Source: Hemibagrus wyckioides (taxonomy: Eukaryota; Chordata; Actinopteri; Siluriformes; Bagridae). Taken from it: a stretch of DNA of 64,000 bases. Positions 37,663 through 50,095 of the stretch are shown here, piece by piece (the first letter of the stretch is position 1; every line of letters starts with the position of its first letter). The stretch is taken from the NCBI RefSeq assembly GCF_019097595.1, contig NC_080717.1, positions 11,035,336 through 11,099,335 of the forward strand, written 5' to 3'. The position numbers and the translations under genes are program-made. Below the pieces are notes generated by a model. That model was not told the origin of the DNA. It saw nothing but the letters and a program-made list of their open reading frames with translations, and ran no database searches.

Positions 37663-37820
37663 ATGGAAAATGTAAAAAGTTCACGCTACAGTGATATTAT
37701 ATAATGAAAGTAGGGCATTTAAGTAGAAGCATGCAATGGTGATTTCCTCATCTCAAACAAGTTATTGAAACAAAAGCCAACAACAGTGGTGGGTATACTA
37801 CAACAAAAAATGTCAATGTC

Positions 37821-38075
37821 TCAATAATTTGTCATGTGCCCTTGACCATCAATTACAGCTAGAGAACGACATCTCATGCTGTTCACGAGTCCACTTATTG
37901 TCTGCTGAGGCATGGCATTCCACTCTTCTTGAAGGGCAGCCCTCAGGTCATTGAGGTTCTGGGGTGCAGGGTTACGAGCCTCTACGCGGCGACTCAGCTG
38001 ATCCCATAGGTTTTCTATTGGATTCAGGTCTGGAGAAAGTGCAGGCCACTCCAATGGCGAGGTACTGTTGATCAA
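37821..38075 (-). pseudogene. C-terminal fragment of a Tc1/mariner transposase
   Basis: The open frame of 84 residues includes [18 protein letters not shown] near its start. This is the conserved segment that holds the third catalytic residue (E in NPIEN). It continues to a normal-looking family C-terminus (DLRAAL, EEWN, SMRCRSLAVI, GHMTNY). Everything upstream, including both aspartates and the DNA-binding domain, is deleted. The break lies just before the first residues of the frame, near 38075. It is not expected to be an enzyme. Whether it is expressed is unknown. Confidence 0.85.
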
Positions 38076-38352
38076 TTGTTAGGTGTGGTCTTAGTCTCAT
38101 GATGTCAAAATGTGAACAGCATGATGAAGAGGACTGTTTAAAAACCAATTCTAATTGAACCAGAAAATTTATTGGTCGATTCATGGATCAAACACCAGTT
38201 GTGAATTTTGCCATTAAGCACCTTGTTAGAGAACAGCAAGTTATGCAAAAAGTACTGAAACACTGAACAGTTGGACATGTGCATTCAAAAGTGTAGAGAA
38301 GGTCAAATTAAGTTCACCTCTAAAGGTTATAGTGCATTTTAGGTGCATCCTG

Positions 38353-38398
38353 AAATTTCACCCAAAAGCCAAATATCCTTAACTTTTTGTGAGTAGTG
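38353..38398 (-). repeat. Right 46-bp terminal inverted repeat
   Basis: Perfect complement of 37617-37662. TA follows at 38399-38400. Confidence 0.93.
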
Positions 38399-41300
38399 TA
38401 TATTGCCCATAAGATACTGACATATTGTATAATACAGCCCTCAGACTATTGAATGTATGCTTGCGTGTAAACGGAATTCTCATAGAAATAATACAATAAA
38501 ACCCATAGATTATGCTGTCAGACATGAACCTTGGCAAGCAATATGACTGGATACAATATGTTTTAGCCCGGTAGCTATTAGACCAACATAGCACATTTTA
38601 TGGGGAAAATAAATAAATAAGACACTGTCAGAACTTTAAACCTTAGATAATTCTGACCTGCAGCTCTTCTGGTATTTTAGAGAATAATGAGTCATAGCCT
38701 GTATGAAGTCCTCATCTACTTAAACGAGCTAATGGCACTTTAAAATTGTACTGGCCGTGCCATGCACAAATACCTGTGGGTCACATACGTTGCAAAGCAT
38801 CACACACTTTTCACTTATGATTAAAACGAGTAATTTGTGGCTCTGAAATAGCAGGCCTTGAGAACAATATACAGTGGAGGCCATTAGGAGTTGGAGTAGT
38901 CACAGATGGAAAAGGTCATTTTTAATGAAACACAAAATGGGAAACAGAAGACAAAATGGTAAATCTTTAACATTTAAAATGCTAAGTGAAAAAAGTACTA
39001 TTAATCCTTCAAAATTATGACAGAAGGCTAAAAGTCGACACAGAGTAGAAACATAATTTGTGCTTTTAGAGTTTTTGTTGTTGTTGTTCTTTTTAACATA
39101 ATATTATTTTAAATATAAAATATAAATATGCATTTCAATAGCAAGGAAGTGACATTATTGCTTTAAAGCTATGAGAAACCATGAGCCAGATTTTTACCAT
39201 GAGTTTTTTTCTGAAAAGAAAGTTTTTGTTGTAGGACTACACAGAACCTTCATTTCACCTGATGGACAGATCAAGGTCTTTCTGTAGACTTTTTAGACAT
39301 CCAAAATTTGGTGAAAGACTGTTGGTTAGCAGTACACAAGGAATTTTTTAAAAACTACATTTACTGTTCAAGATACATGCAATATTAAAGTCCAACCACT
39401 ACCCCAAATACAGTGTACATCTCTGTGACCTTCTTTGCTAATTGGGAGAAAGGTATTGGCATTTTTTAATCATTTGCCACTTTCGCCCATCTTGGAGTAT
39501 AATATGATTTAAGCTTGTCAGTATTATCATTTCATATCAAAAGCATTTATTTAATCTGCCCACTTTGACCATGTGAAACAAATTCAGCTCAAGTGCCATT
39601 CATGCACTTCATTCCTGATTATACAGTATGAAAGTAGTTTTTGGGGGAATTGTTTAACTGGGTAACAGACAACTGGCTAATATTCAGCAACTAAAAAACG
39701 CTCCTGCTTGTATAAAGATGTAAAATGTGGAATATTATAAACATTTTTTTACAGTAATTCTAAATGTGCTGATGTCTTCAGTAAACTAGCAAATAAGCTA
39801 AATAAATATCACTGAGATACAGTTAGGGCTGGATGTCTGGGTTTTCTGAGAAATCAGCTATTTATCTGTGTTAGAAACATTTTTACATGTGAAGCTCATT
39901 AGTATTTTTAATGAACATGCGTTATGTGCAAACTGGACACAAGCCCTCTTGCTTTACCATATCATAAACTAACGGAGTAGTTATCTTTTATCAAACAAGT
40001 TTTTATTTGTCACAGATACATGATTAGGATATCAATAACTGGGTTTTAATTTGCAAAATGATTTTTCTCAGTGATTTATTTCACACTAGCCAAAGCTTAC
40101 AGCCAAGACTTTGTTCAGCAATGTGTTGAGTTAGCTAGCTACTGAAGGGTGACAAATTAAAGAAAACTTCAGCAGTTCAATTTTTGCTGCATGGTTTGCG
40201 TCCAAATGTTCCCTTAGAGGGAGGCATCACTGCAAATCATAGTCTTCTGACTGACCTCCTTTATCCTATAATAAAACATTTATTTCCTAATGTCCCCATT
40301 CAAAATGCATGACAGCTCACTGAATAGTTTGATGTGTTTGATAATAATGTCAATCATATATATGATATGGCCTTCATGATAACCAGATCTCATTTCAATT
40401 AGACCAATGCATTAGATAGTGCACCATCATCAAAAACCAAATAAGGGAATATCTTTTGGAAGAATATTGTTCATCTTTTTAATTCAGAAATCTCATAAAT
40501 CTCTTGGCATATCCAAGGCCTGTCTCATGGTGATCCAATACCTAACTAAGACCTTAATATAACTAATGCTAAATTAGTCGGCTACCCAAATGTACCATTT
40601 TGAAAGCATAATGCTGTTTACTATTTAGAGATTCTTCAGATGTTCAAAAACATGCTGAGGTTATCATAGGTTATCTATTAGTTATTGTAGGCAAATCTAG
40701 CAAAATTACCGCAGCATGAAGCAGAAAGATGGTACATATTTTGTTACATATAGCACAGAGATTATTACTAAACTAACATAAGGAATGCTTAGTTATAATC
40801 AATGTAAAAAGCTAACTCAGTTTTGCCTGAAACTTAGAAATTTTACGATATAAGAATTAATTCATGCATTCACTGAAAATGTTAAGAGTGAGAGCGAAGT
40901 AGGTGATGAGAAGAAGGAGCCAAGCTTATGGATGCAGAATAACCTTTTACAAAAATTCCTTTTTGGTTTCAGTCTAATAAAATACATTTTTCAGAAGTTC
41001 ATATTAATGGCAATTAGTGGTGTGTCTCTCTCTCTGTCTTTTTTAATACACTCTCTGGACTCAAGCTTCATTGTGGCTACAAAGGTGTACACCTCACATT
41101 TCACTTTGCAAAGTAATTGCATTTAATAACTTGCTTAGATAATGACTGAGCCATAATAATTTATGATAGCTAATGGAGTCATTTGGGAGGATGTAATGAA
41201 AAGGTTTACTCAGTCTGGGTTACACTGGATGAGAATCCACAAAACTCAGTGCCCAATTTGTTGAGTTCAGTGCCAAAAAATGGCATTCATTAAGATCAAG

Positions 41301-42785
41301 CTGTGAAGCACAAACTGTTTAAGAAGTAATTAACCAGTAATTAACATATTATTAAGCGCACACCTTTAACAGACAACTAGGACAACTTTATAAGTGCTTT
41401 GGTAAAAAAGCAACATTTTTCCCCTTTCACAGAAATTATGTCTCCGGTCAGCATGATTTAAGTATCAATTAAATTTTTTGGACATTGGTAGATGCCTTAG
41501 GCATATCATTTTTCAATTCTTAAAGAAAATTGGTAATGGAAGCAGTATGCCTTTGATTTATTCATTCTAGCAAGGCTTTATTTTGTGTGCCAATTTTAAT
41601 TGCTGTTTTCAGAAGAACAACTTTATTGATGGTCTGTACTATAGATTGAGATGCCATCGGTCATTTTAAAGTTAATTTAGGTCTAAAAGTACTGGGGCAT
41701 TTAATAATCCATAAGGAATGTACAAATTTTGTATAAGTAAGTTCAATCGATAAATAAAGAAAAAACAACCGGACAAACTTTTCATGAAAATTTTGTACAA
41801 ATTCATGAGCTTGTGGTTGGATTTCATATAAATGTAGTCATAAAAAAGGTACAAATTACTTTGCCCCAAACGCTAACCATTTTTCTAAAAAGTATAGTCA
41901 TGTGTAGTGTTATGAATTCGCGAGTGTGAGTGCTAGTCGTGCTTTTATCACATATACCGAGCTGGCAGATTTTTCATATTTTAGAAAATGGGTGTAAGCA
42001 GAGAGAGAAAGAGAGTGTGTAGGGTTTGATGTAAATATAATGGGCAATGTTAAAACGTTTTTATTGGCTAGATCTTTCTTTCATTAGGTACAGAATAACA
42101 TAAGATGGACCATGCTGTTATACAAAGAATCCATGCTGGGGTTTTGTGATATGGCTCAACACAAAACAACGTGGTTTATTTGCATATAACAGCATGGTAT
42201 GAAGTTTTTACATACTCCAACGCAGTTGCCCAACAATTATAAATTGTAATTTATTAATGAATGACACATCACACATTTTACAGTTACATTTAATGTTAAA
42301 ACATTACACCACAAGACACGTCATTCCTCTTATCACTTACATCAGGACAGGTGTGTATACGTGCGTTCGTTGCATCCACATATGAGGCGAGATTGATAAT
42401 TGTTTAGAGACTAAGATAAACTGAAGTGAAATTACCAGCCATTTGTGGAGAAGATTGAAGATGGTTTACTTTATAGCAGTTATTCTCTGTAAGCAGTGAT
42501 TCTCTTATTAATAAGACCAAAAAAACCACAAACTGACGTCATCTGACGTTTTTCTCAGTGTGTTATTAGATTATGTAAGGCCTTTGCCATACAAGTCCCA
42601 GCAATCTTAAAAGGAATGGTTGTTGAAAGTTGTTCTATTAAGAGCTTCATATATTTAAACACCCAAATGCTTCTTTATATTAAACCATTTTGAAGTGTTC
42701 ATTAAAAATAAGCCAGAGGGGTTCTTTGAATCCAAATTTGATGGGGTTTTTTTGTGTTTTTTTAGGATCATTTAGGAATTCTTTA
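38399..42785. other. Long non-coding stretch
   Basis: Near 38871, 'acagtggaggccattaggag' resembles a fish DNA-transposon end, and the AT-rich kilobase after it could be an old element. No partner end was found. The remainder shows no gene or repeat I recognise. Confidence 0.35.
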
Positions 42786-42853
<68 letters not shown>

Positions 42854-42866
42854 GTTATTATTATTT
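42786..42866. repeat. (ATT)n microsatellite
   Basis: About 26 units with one GTT interruption near the end. Polyasparagine and polyleucine frames here are the repeat translated. Confidence 0.97.
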
Positions 42867-45800
42867 ACAGATTTAGACAAGAAAATGCAACAAATTCAAA
42901 CACAGTATATTTATTCCAACAAAACTAACATAGTGCTGTGAAACAATTGTTATATAGTATTGATAACAGTACAACTCAGATTTAAGTCTCTTTATCATTT
43001 CAGGTTTAATTATTTAGCAAATCTAGTAACTATTTCTAAGATAATTTATAATAATTAGTGATTTCAAAATTTTACAAAGTATTCACTGTAAAGGGTGAAG
43101 GGAGTACAGCAGAATCACAATCATTAAGTGTGAGAGAGTGCTTTGTTAAAAAAAAAAAAGATTAATTATTATCGAGTTGATTTAATGAGTTGAAGCCAAA
43201 ATGTGGGTGCTGGTACTCAGGCAAGACAGAGACAAAAGGAAAGTTATTCATGAGTGTAAAGAGTCTGTATCTGAGGTTTACAGAAATATCTGCAAGCACT
43301 TGTATTCGCTTTATTATTTTTATACTCAAATGCAAAAAGCAGTGCTACATTCAGACTGACTTGTGTTGTGTCTGCATTTCCTTCTGAAAAACAAGCACAC
43401 ATAAGATTATACAAATGTAACATAATGAGCATTCTACTGCTTTATTCCCATGCCATTAACATAAAAGGTAACTTTGCAAGCTAACTCGCTTCATTAAAAT
43501 GATTAATGATAATAGGATAGAGAGGTGGCAAGTGTGAGTAAGTATCACACAGAGCCACTGTCGACATGCACAATTTGGAGGAATTTAAGAGAACAAGTAA
43601 GAAGAGTTGTGAATGAGATTAGTTTTAAAAAGGGCAAATGCTCGCTTCCAATAATCTCTTAACTCTGTTGGCCTCAATTATTTGATCTAAATCAAATAGA
43701 CTGCACACTTTTCTGGCCTGTGTTGAAATCCTGCGTTATTTCTCTGAATGAAAGTTTTAATGTGTTTTAATTAAAATCTCCCCTGCATTAATTACGTGCT
43801 TTCTCTCATAAACTAGTTATTTCCCTATGTGTAAAAGAAAAAAAAAGCCACCATGATTTAAAAGTTGCCTTATGCCTTTAAATATGTATTAGATAATGGT
43901 GAAGCCTGGAAATAAATTCAGGGGAAACTAGGAAATATGCTAAGCAAAATTAAAATGAAAACACATCTGTATAATTATATGTGCAAAACGCTCTAGCATT
44001 TGGAGTGAATGCCATGCTGTAGTAGTGATCATGACATTAATTTGTTTATAAATTATTTACACAAATACCAATCTTTGTCTGTATTAATAATGTATAATTA
44101 ATAATAATTAATAATTATTATTACTGTTGTAGTTATTATTATTATTATTATTATTATCACAATTCCACTGAAACTTGTTTATAATTTGTCATAAAAAATA
44201 AGACCCTTCTTATTCTAATTCTGTATTAAAACTTCAGGCCTCCTCAATGTCCCTCAGCTCAGATGGCAGCTATGTGGTTTTGAAACAGATGGGAAAATGC
44301 ATGATTCTGATTGGGTAATCCGGTTTCTCACCCTAGCAGCTGCCAGGCCATTAAATGTGATTAAACAAACCAAGAAATGTGTTCACTTGATGTTTGGGGT
44401 CACTTACATAATGCTTTAGGAATCATAATGATGACTTCTTGACCTTTTCTGAGCATCATTATAACACAATGCAGAACATGACATGTGTTCAGTATATGTG
44501 TATGTAACTGCACTGTTTATTTGTTACGCTAACTATCCTTATATCACAGTGAATCTGACTGGTTAAAAGATGTGCATCGTTAACCCACTTGTTCTAATGT
44601 ATTATTGTTTCTAGAATAACAGCTCATACACACTGACTAATAATAAACAGATTTTTTTTTTCAAAAGTGTGTTTTTGTTTAATAAAGTAAAAGGATATAA
44701 GGAAATAAGTATAACGTTATCTAACATTTATAGGAGGAGTCTCAGTTGTGAGCAGTTAATGATTACCAAAATGGCCACGCTTTGCAGAGCTTTAGGACAA
44801 GTTTTTAGGACAAGGGAGTTGTGATTTTATCTGTAAAATAACAGGCTGTATTTTTTCAAGAGACAGAAAAGGGGAGGATGTATACTGAGGCAATAATGTA
44901 AGCAAGAACAGCAACTAACTTGTCTCTTACTTGGTCCACAACATTCATTCTAACTACAAATCATTAAAATAATAAAAGAGTCGTTTATTAAAAAACATAA
45001 ACATCGAAATTGTTCACTATTTTTATATAACCACACATGGTTTATTCCAAACAAGAATAAGAATTTGAAACCACAAATCCCACCACAGCTATGCACACAA
45101 TATTAGATCAGTTCAGAATTTTGGACATTTACAGACAAAAATCTGATATCTAGTAATTAGTTCCAAACATAGGAACCAAACCTTTTTACAGTCAAATAGT
45201 GAAGACACATTTAAAAAGAATTATATCAGGAGATATAATAGGCCACTGAGTTTGTGTGCAGTGAGAACCATTGTTATGTCATTTTGTGTTTAAAAAGCTG
45301 GTTTCAATTCGTTCTTTATTTTGAACAATTCCACATTTAAACAAATAAAATTCTGCCCTCGACTGAACCTTAATTCTGTGGTTTTTATGTTTGTTTTTTG
45401 TTTCCTAAATCTTTAGCAGTTTTCTGAAAAGTCAGACATGTTAAAGTGAAAATCAAAGCTAATTTGATTCTGCATACAGTAGAGTACGGGTAGGCATATA
45501 GAATTTCTAGTCACTCTGAAACCTTCATTAAACATTAGTTCATAATTTCTGCCAACTATAATCTAAATGGTTTCAAATGAGAGTAGATTGAAAGGGATGA
45601 AATACATCACTGTAATGGCTCTCATGTACTAGCCTTCAGACTGAGATCTTCAGAAGGAACAGGAAGAAATTGACCTTCTGCTTTGAATTTAATTAGATGT
45701 CACATTGCCTTAACATATTGGTGATTAGGGACAAATTGCAGGTCGGCAGAGCCAGACTCACTGGAACCCCGGGGCTGAACCTGCCTGTGTATCCACACGG

Positions 45801-46779
45801 CACATGTGAGAGAATTCAACCTCCTGAATTTCGATGGGAAATATATAGATTTGCTCACAGAAAGAGTTGCAAAACGATTATCTTATGAATCCCAACATCA
45901 GTACTAGCTCCTACACCTTTTATCAAGATAATTGTGCCTGAAACAACAATACTTTACCATGACCCAGGTAGCATCCTCATATATAGCCATCCTTTTTTCC
46001 CCTTCAAGCACCCTGCTTCTAAATCATCCTGCACAGCTGCTGAGAGGGATTGTGTGGTGGTGGAGGGGTGCTTTCAGCCGAGAGACCTTATTTGAATTTT
46101 CAGTGGTGACAAAGGGCTTGATAAATATTCCAGGATTTAGGAGCTGTCAATATGAATCTATGGTTGCCAACAGTTATATTAAGTGTCTGCATTTTCCCAT
46201 GCAATATTTTTGCTTCCATATAAACTTTAGCAATTAAGAGAAATGTTGTGGTATTTCATATAACTGAAGTCATTTTGTTTATCTACTGAGTATGGAAGCC
46301 TTGAAATGCAAGTTTGTAAATGAAAATATGTTTTATGTCATTATTTCTACAGATTTTATCATATTATTTCAACTAAATAGCTCATTATTTCAAGATATGA
46401 TATTGTTAATTTGATTTAAAATCAAATTATATAAATACAAACAGCATAGTATAATATATGAATATATTATTACAATATAATAATATTGATATTGATTCAC
46501 TTGAAGGTATTCAGCTATTCTATTTCTGGTCAAAATGTCCACTCTGTGGGTATTTGTGATTTAATTGATGAAGTATAGGGTGTCATTATGTCAAAATATT
46601 GAGATAATACAGAGAAATGCCTCCGTATCAGGGCTGTGGTATTCAAAAGCAATGCACATGTCACTTCGTAGAATACAATTGCTCAGAAAGAGAAACAGCC
46701 ACAATCCCTGTGCTAAATATTCTCTAGCGCTGCTGGACATTTTCTGTTAAGCTATATTCAGTAATTTCCAAATGTATAA
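42867..46779. other. Long non-coding stretch
   Basis: Includes a small ATT tract at 44133-44158. Bases 45700-45880 are GC-richer and carry a 63-codon plus frame without a recognised domain. This might be a conserved non-coding element or an unrecognised exon. Confidence 0.35.
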
Positions 46780-48240
46780 TTCATCCATAAAAAAGAACTT
46801 TGATCCATTTGTACGCCTCTCCAGCCTCTTGCCAGAGCCATTAACTCCTTAAGCCTTTTGTTCATGTTTTTCCCATAGCGAGTGATTGATCGTGAGTGCT
46901 GCAGTCCAGCCGTGAGTCTTTGAAAGATCTTTTACTTACATAAAGGACTCCAGAAAAAGATGGAGGGTTCAAATGCATTTGCACATGGCTGTGTCACAAT
47001 TAGTTACACAATGCTGGGCCAGGACTGACTCTGCCAGTGACAAGCTAGCAAAGTGTTCGTGGGCTCCTTTCAGAACGCCCACTCCGTAATTACATTAGCA
47101 GCCATTAACAAAGACACTCCATTGATGTATGTGTCAAAAAATTGAGATGCAAAAAGGGAGGGCAGAGTCATTGATTCATTTTGGGCCACTTTATGTTTGC
47201 TAATTAACAGGACTTATGCAACATAAGACCACAACTTGAAGTCTTATCTGTGCAATGAATCCAAATGGTCTACAAGGCATACTTGATCAGAGATGACTCA
47301 ATAAATAGTATACCTTTTTTTCAAAGTTTAAGAGTTTGTAGTAGGAGAGCATTGAATTTACATATGAAATATTTTTACTGAAGAATTCAGAGACCCCCGG
47401 GGAAGAAATCTGCATAAATTATATATATAAATCACAAATACTGTGAAGCTATATTTTACCTAAACTCGAACGATCAGGGTGGCAGTGAATAAATGTACAC
47501 AATAAATCTAAATTGGATGTTGTTAATGGTTAATGCTGAACTAATAGAAACAAACTTGTTGGAACTGACTGAGTGGTACACTATAACATTATTCTGTTTT
47601 AAGAAATTGTCCCTTAGGCAGAGACAATTATGCCCAATGCTATTAAAGGCAAATCCTTTCCTCATATAACAATAGAGGTTTTTTTGTGCTTGCAAATGCT
47701 GTGAAAAGAAATGTAGAAGCTTGAGTAATAGTAATAAAAGATACTGAGGACGTAGACCAGATGTAATGTAAAAAGTGCCAACTCAGTATTTTACAACCTG
47801 AAGAAAGATTTCTTACTCAGGTTCTAAAAGTGATTTGCCAAGAAATTGCTGTGATAATGGGATGCTGTTACTTGGTGTTTGGTACTGCATCAGTTCCATT
47901 TTATGACATCCTAAACAACACAATTCATTCAAATGCTGCAGATTATGTATGGCAATAATGCTAAAATTTACTATAAACCATTAATAGCTCTACATTGAGC
48001 CTGGTCATTAAATTGACATATGACAATGTTGCAGATGTTTTCAGTGATTGTTCGATGAAACACAAAGTGCAGTCTACAGTCTGGTCAGATTGTTTTGACA
48101 AATTTGAAATAAAACAATTATTTAATTGCACATGATCATGTTAAGTTTGAGTGTGTTCACATATGATTGGGTGAACAATATAGGAGTAACAGTCCCTTTG
48201 GGACAAATCCACTTTTTACAAATGTAATAAACAGTAAATA
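46780..48240. other. Non-coding stretch with a possible conserved element
   Basis: Bases 46790-47130 are free of recognised repeats and have a balanced, complex composition unlike the surrounding desert. A CCCCGGGG-like site (accccCGGgga) lies near 47394-47403. No exon is called. Everything after 47200 is AT-rich and unassigned. Confidence 0.3.
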
Positions 48241-48623
48241 AATTCAAATACAAATTCAAATTTTATTCGTCACGTACAAAATCATACACAGTACGACATG
48301 TAGTGAAATGCTTATTACGACTGTCCTACATTTGAAGAAGAGTATAAAGTATAAAGTAAAGTGTGTGGACAAGAAAAGTCTTAGTAGAAATTAAAGACAC
48401 GATAATTTATGAAAAACACCAATAGTTACGTAAAGCCGATTGTGTAACGGATATACATATACAAATATATGTGTATATAACAATATAAATATATAAAAAA
48501 TGTGTATATAATATAAACATAATATAACATAATAATATAATAATAATATAATATCTATAACTATAACATGATAATAATAATATGATAATGTAATATAATG
48601 TAATATTTATAAAAATATATAAA

Positions 48624-48686
<63 letters not shown>

Positions 48687-49015
48687 AGATAGAAAAAGTA
48701 AAATATAAATATAAATGTAATGACAATAAATAATACGGTATGTAAAGTGTCAGTGCAGTATGCACACAAAGATGTCCAGTGAGTGTGGTTATTGTGTGTG
48801 CAGAGTAGTGCAGAGTATACAAGTAGTGCAATTTGTGTGTGCAACAATCAGCTGAGGTAGAATGTTCATGTGTGGTAAGTCTAGAAAGTCCAGGTACTAG
48901 GTCTTCTGGTTGAGGGCCCGAATGGCCTGCGGGAAGAAGCTCCTCCTCATTCGCTCTGTGTTTGCCTTCAAGGAACGGAAACGTTTCCCTGACCGCAACA
49001 GAGAGAAGAAAATAT
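48241..49015 (+). repeat. Abundant teleost dispersed repeat split by AT-rich DNA
   Basis: The left piece (48241-48350, with 'ttttattcgtcacgtac' and 'gtagtgaaatgcttattacg') and the right piece (about 48740-49015, with 'cctgcgggaagaagctcctc' and 'aacgtttccctgaccgcaac') are two segments of one well-known fish repeat, in the correct order. Between them about 390 bases are low-complexity TA/ATA sequence. The right end is truncated near 49015. It is probably a non-autonomous or LINE-derived element. The class is not settled here. Confidence 0.7.
48632..48677. repeat. (TA)n microsatellite
   Basis: About 22 TA units inside the AT-rich insert of the dispersed repeat. Confidence 0.96.
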
Positions 49016-49359
49016 AACATAATCTCAAAACTATAACTGACATGTTTAATATTAAGCTACAAAGCCTGTGATATGTTTGCCTATTATAGCCACTTGATTG
49101 CTAGAGATTCCATTCTTCTGAGTAAATTGCAGTTCATTGTACTTCAGGTTGAGTGATGAAAAACAGCTTGGGAAAAGCATTTGATGTCATTGATGAGTGA
49201 ATGTCAGCATTTACATATATTTTGTAATTACATACCCCTTTTTACCTTTTTTTTCTTTTAGAAGACCCTAGGCTCTGTAATGCTTAACATAATATCTGAA
49301 CATACAGTCATGTTTTGTTCATGGCTGCAGATCCTTCGCAATTACTGACTGCTTGAAAA

Positions 49360-49595
49360 TGCTGGGTGTGTTTCCTCGTGATGCTCTGCCAGGCCTGCAA
49401 TGCAGTCATTTTATGGTCCTTTTTCAGCGGACCTTCAAATTTCTTGAGCCTTCTTTCAGGAGACCATAAGTAATCACCCACGTTAACATATTCCTGCCTA
49501 ATGCCCGGTGTTCTGAGTATAAGTTTGAGATACACTGCAACCCTGACTGCAATAAAGCAGTTACAGAAGATGAATGAATGAATAAAAAATTTCAA
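49360..49595 (+). repeat. Teleost dispersed repeat 3' end with GAAT tail
   Basis: 'cctgcctaatgcccggtgtt', 'aaccctgactgcaataaagc' and a closing GAATGAATGAAT tail mark the 3' end of the family whose middle part is at 19290-19460. The part at 49360-49460 is included because it resembles fish repeat sequence, with less certainty. A 95-codon minus frame crossing it is not a gene. Confidence 0.6.
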
Positions 49596-50054
49596 TCAAT
49601 TGCAATCAGTGACTGCCTGAAGTCTGAATTATGCTTTAGTTTTGGACTAGAGCAGCTAAGATGCTTCCGTTCCCTACAGAATTTATCCACCAAATGCTGT
49701 TGGAACCCCATCAATAAACACAAGTGAGCCAGTTTCACTGACAGCTATGCATGTCCACGCCACAATGTTTCACAAATGAGCGGATATGCCACAGAGTGTG
49801 AGCCAGTATCCTACAGACAGCTCTCAACTACTATCATATTTTCACATATTAAAACATTGATATAATGTCCATGTTACTTCAATAAATTAAGTTTGTAAAT
49901 GTAATAAAAACCTGACATTATTTACCTATTTACATGAATATTTTACATACATGGAAGTGGTTTTTATTTGGTCTATGTATTATTATTTTCCCATTTATAT
50001 ATACTGGCAGGTCTCTAACTAAAGTATTGGTCACTGTGTAAGTTACAGATCTAC
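49596..50054. other. Non-coding stretch, nothing assigned
   Basis: AT-rich spacer between two GAAT-tailed fragments. Confidence 0.4.
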
Positions 50055-50095
50055 TGTAACACTGACCAGATGAATGAATGAATGAATGAATGAAT
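50055..50095 (+). repeat. Short GAAT-tailed fragment of the same family
   Basis: 'ctgtaacactgaccaga' followed by six GAAT units resembles the end of the 49360-49595 family. It is too short for firm assignment. Confidence 0.45.

Larger units (their letters stand above)
37617..38398 (-). mobile_element. Non-autonomous Tc1/mariner element with perfect 46-bp ends, 782 bp
   Basis: The first 46 bases (beginning cactactcacaaaaagttaa) and the last 46 are perfect reverse complements. TA lies directly outside both ends. The centre retains only the C-terminal part of a minus-strand transposase, so the element is an internal-deletion derivative that would need enzyme from elsewhere. Perfect ends argue for recent mobility. 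Its terminal sequence differs from that of the intact element at 13989-15227, so that transposase is unlikely to be its source. Confidence 0.93.

Noticed and set aside
45697..45888. Possible exon with a 63-codon frame
   Set aside because: GC-richer than its surroundings, but no acceptor or donor pair or domain could be supported.
48407..49020. Two frames with tyrosine/isoleucine runs
   Set aside because: They cross a TA tract and a dispersed repeat.
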